Assembly (NCBI RefSeq): GCF_902726655.1
Contig: NZ_CACVAN010000001.1
Location: forward strand, 2,914,001 to 2,978,000
Source of the DNA: Virgibacillus ihumii
GTDB taxonomy: Bacteria; Bacillota; Bacilli; Bacillales; Amphibacillaceae
Reading direction: 5' to 3'
DNA: 64,000 nt
Position numbers and translations under genes: made by a program. The notes below the pieces were generated by a model that was not told where the DNA came from, did no database searches, and saw nothing but the letters and a program-made list of their open reading frames with translations. How positions within the stretch are numbered: position 1 is the first letter of the stretch; each line of letters starts with the position of its first letter. This document shows positions 60,636-64,000 of the stretch, piece by piece.

Positions 60636-60950
60636 ATGAAATTAATTATTTTATGTAGCTGGGGTGCTACGTCAAGTCAGTTGGCTAAAAAAGTACAGGA
60701 AGCAGCAGAAAAAAAAGGGATAGACCTTGAGGCATTCGCAGGGGGTACAGGTGAATTCAAACAAAAAGCGAGCGAATATGACGTCGCTTTATTGGAGCCA
60801 CAAGTACGCCATCTGAAAAAGGAGGTAACCAAGGTAGCAGAACAGCATAGCATTCCGGTTGAACTGGTTGACCAGCGTGCATTTGCATTAATGGACGGCG
60901 ATAAGGTGCTTGATCAAGCACTGAACATGATAAAGGGGGATCAACAATGA
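60636..60950 (+). CDS. PTS EIIB, lactose/cellobiose family
   Basis: 104 residues. The phosphorylated Cys is at position 7 in MKLIILCSWGATSSQLAKK, with the P-loop CSxGxxxS. It relays phosphate from EIIA to the incoming sugar. AAAGGAGAG precedes the ATG. It overlaps EIIC by four bases. Compared with CelA-type EIIB the loop reads SWGATSS rather than SAGMSTS, a small deviation. Confidence 0.92.
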   Translation: MKLIILCSWGATSSQLAKKVQEAAEKKGIDLEAFAGGTGEFKQKASEYDVALLEPQVRHLKKEVTKVAEQHSIPVELVDQRAFALMDGDKVLDQALNMIKGDQQ

Positions 60951-62254
60951 ATTTAGCACAATGGCTTGAAGATCACCTGATGGAACCATTGGGTAAGATA
61001 GCGCAAAACAAATATTTGCAGGCAATTCGTGATGCATTCGTTATTTTTGCGTTACCGGTTATTATTACCGGGGCGGTTTTCCTGATTATCGCGAACCCGC
61101 CAACCTCACTGGACTGGGGGATTATAAACGCTTGGGAAGATGCGGTTAAGCCGATTCAGGCACAGCTGTTATTTCCATTCAATCTGACTTTTGGGTTAAT
61201 GGCAATGACTGTTGCGTTTGGTGTCGGGTACAGTCTGGCAATCCGGGAAGATATGGATGCCGTTATGGCAGGTATCCTCTCCATGTTGGCATTTTTCATG
61301 ACTGCATTTCCGGTAACAGATATTACGCAAGTGCCATTTGGAGAAATTTTAAATTATCTTGGTGGACAGGGATTATTTGTAGCAATTATTTTAGGTATAG
61401 TCACTACCGAACTCATGCGTTTTCTTATCAATAAAGGTGTGGCTTTTGAAATGCCCGCGGGTGTACCGCCGTATGTGATGCGAACCTTCAGAGCGCTTGT
61501 TCCATTCATGATTATTTTGCCGTTGGTTTGGATATTGGCCTGGATTGTTTGGGAAAACTTTGGAAAAACAATTCCACAATTGGTATTGGACCTGTTCAGT
61601 CCGCTAGTAGCAGCATCCAACTCTTACTGGGCAGCACTTGGTATGATTTTAGTAATGCTTGTACTTTGGTCCATTGGTATTCATGGAATGAACGTTGTGT
61701 CTTCAGTGGCATACCCGTTTTGGATGACACAGCTTGCTGCAAATGCTGACGCTGTGGAAGCTGGGGAAAAAGCAACTGGTATCGTAACAGAGCCCTTCTT
61801 CCACATGTTTACACATATTGGTGGTTCCGGTGCAACACTTGGTCTGGTGATTTTCATGCTGTTCTCGGCATCTGTTCAGCTAAAACAGGTTGGCCGAACA
61901 GCAATTATTCCGTCATTGTTCAATATAAACGAACCGGTTATCTTTGGGGTACCAATTGTGTTGAACCCGATATTGATTATTCCGTTTGTATTAGGTCCGG
62001 TCATTATCGTAACCATCAACTATATTCTGTTTGCCACCGGTGTAATGCCTCCAGTGGTTGTTCAGCCACCATTTACAGTGCCTATTTTCTTTGGCGGATT
62101 TATCGCAACTGGCGGATCTGTGATAGCGGGACTTGTTCAAATCATGAACGCGATTATCGCTGCCGTTATTTACTATCCATTTTTTAAGCGGTATGAAAAA
62201 CAACTTGTTGATGAAGAAAGTTCATATAACGATGCAGAACCGGCAAACAGCTAG
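60947..62254 (+). CDS. PTS EIIC, lactose/cellobiose (lichenan) family
   Basis: 435 residues with about ten membrane helices. This is the sugar-translocating subunit. It begins MNLAQWLEDHLMEPLGKIAQ, typical of CelB-type EIIC, and contains LWSIGIHGMNVVSSVAYPFW (near 240), FFHMFTHIGGSGATLGL (near 283) and the NINEPVIFGVPIVLNP motif (near 325) that includes the conserved NEP. The substrate is likely a beta-linked disaccharide or a relative, but specificity in this family cannot be read by eye. Confidence 0.94.
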   Translation: MNLAQWLEDHLMEPLGKIAQNKYLQAIRDAFVIFALPVIITGAVFLIIANPPTSLDWGIINAWEDAVKPIQAQLLFPFNLTFGLMAMTVAFGVGYSLAIREDMDAVMAGILSMLAFFMTAFPVTDITQVPFGEILNYLGGQGLFVAIILGIVTTELMRFLINKGVAFEMPAGVPPYVMRTFRALVPFMIILPLVWILAWIVWENFGKTIPQLVLDLFSPLVAASNSYWAALGMILVMLVLWSIGIHGMNVVSSVAYPFWMTQLAANADAVEAGEKATGIVTEPFFHMFTHIGGSGATLGLVIFMLFSASVQLKQVGRTAIIPSLFNINEPVIFGVPIVLNPILIIPFVLGPVIIVTINYILFATGVMPPVVVQPPFTVPIFFGGFIATGGSVIAGLVQIMNAIIAAVIYYPFFKRYEKQLVDEESSYNDAEPANS

Positions 62255-62269
62255 AGAGGGGTCAGCAAA

Positions 62270-62599
62270 ATGAATTATGAAGAAATAATGATGCAGCTTA
62301 TTTTACATGGCGGAAACGCCCGTGGTGCGGCATATGAAGCATTAAACGAGGCTGAAGAATACAATTTTGAAGAAGCTGAAAAACTGCTTGAAGAAGCGAA
62401 TGAGGAATTTTTAAAAGGACATCAATATCAGACAGAGCTGATTCAAAGTGATGACGAAGAAGCACCAAACTTCTTTATGATTCATGCACAGGATCACGTC
62501 ATGACAGCACAAGCTGAATTGCAATTGGTTAAGCGGATGATTACCCAATTGAAAATGACACAGAAACTTGAACAGCGGATTGAAAAACTGGAACAATAA
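62270..62599 (+). CDS. PTS EIIA, lactose/cellobiose family
   Basis: 109 residues, all helical. The phosphoacceptor His is in FFMIHAQDHVMTAQAEL (near 72-76), and the N-terminal ILHGGNARGAAYEALNEAEE is typical. It takes phosphate from HPr and passes it to EIIB. GAGAGGGGTC precedes the ATG. Between its stop and the dehydrogenase lies a strong hairpin. Confidence 0.94.
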   Translation: MNYEEIMMQLILHGGNARGAAYEALNEAEEYNFEEAEKLLEEANEEFLKGHQYQTELIQSDDEEAPNFFMIHAQDHVMTAQAELQLVKRMITQLKMTQKLEQRIEKLEQ

Positions 62600-62612
62600 A
62601 AGTATTTCAATG

Positions 62613-62645
62613 ATACTGCCTCACATCACGGATGTTAGGCAGTAT
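62613..62645 (+). promoter_or_regulatory. Intercistronic hairpin
   Basis: ATACTGCCT / AGGCAGTAT, 9-bp perfect stem with inner ACATC/GATGT. There is no T-run, so it is more likely an mRNA-processing or stability element than a terminator. Confidence 0.6.
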
Positions 62646-62666
62646 TTGTATGGGAGGGCTAGAAAA

Positions 62667-63662
62667 ATGAAATTCGGAACAATTGGAACAAGCTGGATAA
62701 CAGATGCATTTATTGGCGCGGCAAAGGAGATAGATGGATTTATGCTGACAGCGGTTTACTCCCGGACGGAAGAGAAGGCCGCCGATTTTGCAAAGAAACA
62801 TGGCGCACAGCACTATTTTACAGATTTGGAAGAAATGGCAAGCAGCTGCCGAATTGATTGTGTATATGTTGCATCCCCAAATTCAGTCCATTATGAACAT
62901 GTCCTTACCCTTTTAAAACATAAAAAGCACGTAATCTGTGAGAAACCAATTTTTTCAAATACTAAAGAATGGAAGGAAGCCTACCGGGCTGCAGAAGAAA
63001 ATAAGGTTTATTTATTTGAAGCAATGCGTAACATTCATTCGCCCAATTTTACAAGGTTGAAGGAAAATACAGGTCGTATTGGCCGGGTTCGTAACATGTC
63101 ACTACAGCTTGTGCAGTACTCATCACGATATGATAACTACCTGCAGGGAGAAAGGCCAAACATTTTCACAGCGGAATTTTCGGGTGGCGCCCTTGTTGAC
63201 CTGGGTGTGTACCCACTTTCCGTTGCGGTAGGATTGTTTGGCGAACCGAACAACGTTTCGTATTACCCAGTAATGTTTGAGAACGGTGTGGATGGCAGCG
63301 GAACATTGGTTTTGACTTATGATGGTTTCACAAGCACAATTTTTTGTTCGAAAATAGCCAACTCTTTCAATTCCTGTGAGATTCACGGTGAAGAAGGGAC
63401 ATTGGTGTTTGAAGGTGCCGGCGAGATAAATAATCTGCGGTTAATCAAGACTCCATCGAAAGAGGAATCGGCATTGAAGTCGGTTGCGGTTGATAACAAT
63501 ATGGTGTACGAGATTGAGCATTTTACACAAATCATTAAGAATGAAGATAATCAGACCTATGAGTATCTCAAAAATCAGAGTTCCATTGTTCTTTCTGTTA
63601 CAGAAAAAGCGCGCAAACAAAGCGGTATTGTTTTTGGTACAGAAAAAACTGAAATGCAATAA
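62667..63662 (+). CDS. Gfo/Idh/MocA-family oxidoreductase
   Basis: 331 residues. The NAD(P)-binding MKFGTIGTSWITDAFIG (G-x-x-x-x-W variant, about 1-17) precedes the conserved EKP in HVICEKPIFSN (near 91-101) and the catalytic-region sequence GGALVDLGVYPLSVAVGLFG (near 170). Such enzymes oxidise or reduce sugars and inositols. ATG at 62667 follows GGGAGGG; an earlier in-frame start overlapping EIIA lacks support. As the last gene of the sigma-54 PTS operon it probably acts on the imported sugar phosphate or its product. No phospho-glycosidase accompanies it. Confidence 0.9.
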   Translation: MKFGTIGTSWITDAFIGAAKEIDGFMLTAVYSRTEEKAADFAKKHGAQHYFTDLEEMASSCRIDCVYVASPNSVHYEHVLTLLKHKKHVICEKPIFSNTKEWKEAYRAAEENKVYLFEAMRNIHSPNFTRLKENTGRIGRVRNMSLQLVQYSSRYDNYLQGERPNIFTAEFSGGALVDLGVYPLSVAVGLFGEPNNVSYYPVMFENGVDGSGTLVLTYDGFTSTIFCSKIANSFNSCEIHGEEGTLVFEGAGEINNLRLIKTPSKEESALKSVAVDNNMVYEIEHFTQIIKNEDNQTYEYLKNQSSIVLSVTEKARKQSGIVFGTEKTEMQ

Positions 63663-63913
63663 GCACATTGATGGTAAAACGGTATGCATGAATGTCTGAA
63701 AAATTTTTGTATGGATAATTTCTATAGCTACGATGCACTAATGAATTATTGCTGTAATGTGTTTGGTGCTATGTTGACCTTTGCCCGGATTGTAATGTAA
63801 CCTTTTCCAGTCTCATAGGCTTTGCGTATTCCACTTTTTCTTAAAATTTCACCGGCTGGTGCGACAGAGGGAGTTTTCACGGAGGAAAGTGGGGAAAATC
63901 AATCTTAGGCAAA
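63663..63913. other. Intergenic stretch without recognisable feature
   Basis: No convincing gene, terminator or promoter seen. The sequence becomes cassette-like only at 63914. Confidence 0.6.
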
Positions 63914-64000
63914 CGGGCGCAGTTGGGGAATAAAGACCAGCGCCCAAATGCCATTGTAGTGCACGGTTATGTAACACGATAAGGTAGAAGGGAACAAGTG
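63914..64000 (+). repeat. Second copy of the DJ-1 cassette's element and leader (cut by window edge)
   Basis: 87 bases match 47431-47517 with one mismatch (63966 G versus 47483 T). The match begins at C-GGGCGC; upstream sequences differ (CAAAC versus CTATC). The gene itself, if present, lies beyond the window. Confidence 0.92.

Overview
The window is low-GC Firmicute DNA, most likely from a halotolerant Bacillaceae of the Virgibacillus/Oceanobacillus/Lentibacillus type. The evidence is its gene content: sigW-rsiW, cdaA-cdaR-glmM, a glmS ribozyme, a Spo0E-like phosphatase, gltC-gltAB and a BCCT osmolyte carrier sit beside a four-gene mevalonate operon, which most Bacillus lack. Genus is inference.

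Layout. 0-6.2 kb: end of a flavin monooxygenase, then gtaB with a membrane glycosyltransferase, a YwaF-like protein and a BCCT transporter, all on the minus strand, plus a small membrane protein. 6.4-7.2 kb: tRNA cluster Glu-Val-Thr-Tyr-Gln-Lys with a 21-bp tandem repeat. 7.3-11.8 kb: mvaA-mvaK1-mvaD-mvaK2. 11.9-20.2 kb: gltC, glutamate synthase, arginase. 20.3-25.6 kb: a Spo0E-like gene on the minus strand, sigW-rsiW, then cdaA-cdaR-glmM (c-di-AMP and cell-wall precursor synthesis). 25.8-29.7 kb: a heme-sensing hssRS-hrtBA system with a recognisable HssR box. 29.8-33.0 kb: S9 peptidase, TPR protein, uracil-DNA-glycosylase-like protein. 33.0-35.2 kb: glmS behind its ribozyme.

35.3-52.7 kb is an AT-rich accessory island of mostly single, unrelated genes: MFS pumps, HIT, LD-carboxypeptidase, VOC, GNATs, Old Yellow Enzymes, DJ-1, an aminoglycoside-nucleotidyltransferase-like protein, zinc ribbons and tiny membrane proteins. 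They are separated by about 17 copies of one short intergenic hairpin element: GGGCGC, then 18-19 nt containing GAATAA, then GCGCYC, often followed by a TTCATAAGGGC-like box. One 1456-bp unit carrying an Old Yellow Enzyme occurs twice with a single mismatch, and its ends lie exactly at the GGGCGC core. The element and leader of the DJ-1 unit reappear at the right edge of the window, again starting at that core. This is the behaviour of a cassette array, and it is the most interesting thing here. No recombinase is visible in the window. An intact-looking IS3-family element has since landed inside one duplicated unit.

52.7-57.2 kb holds decayed Nudix and permease remnants and a large secreted GH97 glycosidase. 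57.5-63.7 kb is a LevR-type sigma-54 activator with its target operon: a good -24/-12 promoter, a small membrane protein, PTS EIIB-EIIC-EIIA of the lactose/cellobiose class, and a Gfo/Idh/MocA dehydrogenase.

Other dispersed structure: three copies of a ~65-bp element that could fold as a three-way junction (6.24, 9.64, 21.92 kb), two 20-bp-period tandem arrays (35.2, 41.25 kb), and one 21-bp-period array between tRNA genes. All calls come from reading the sequence; no database search was run.
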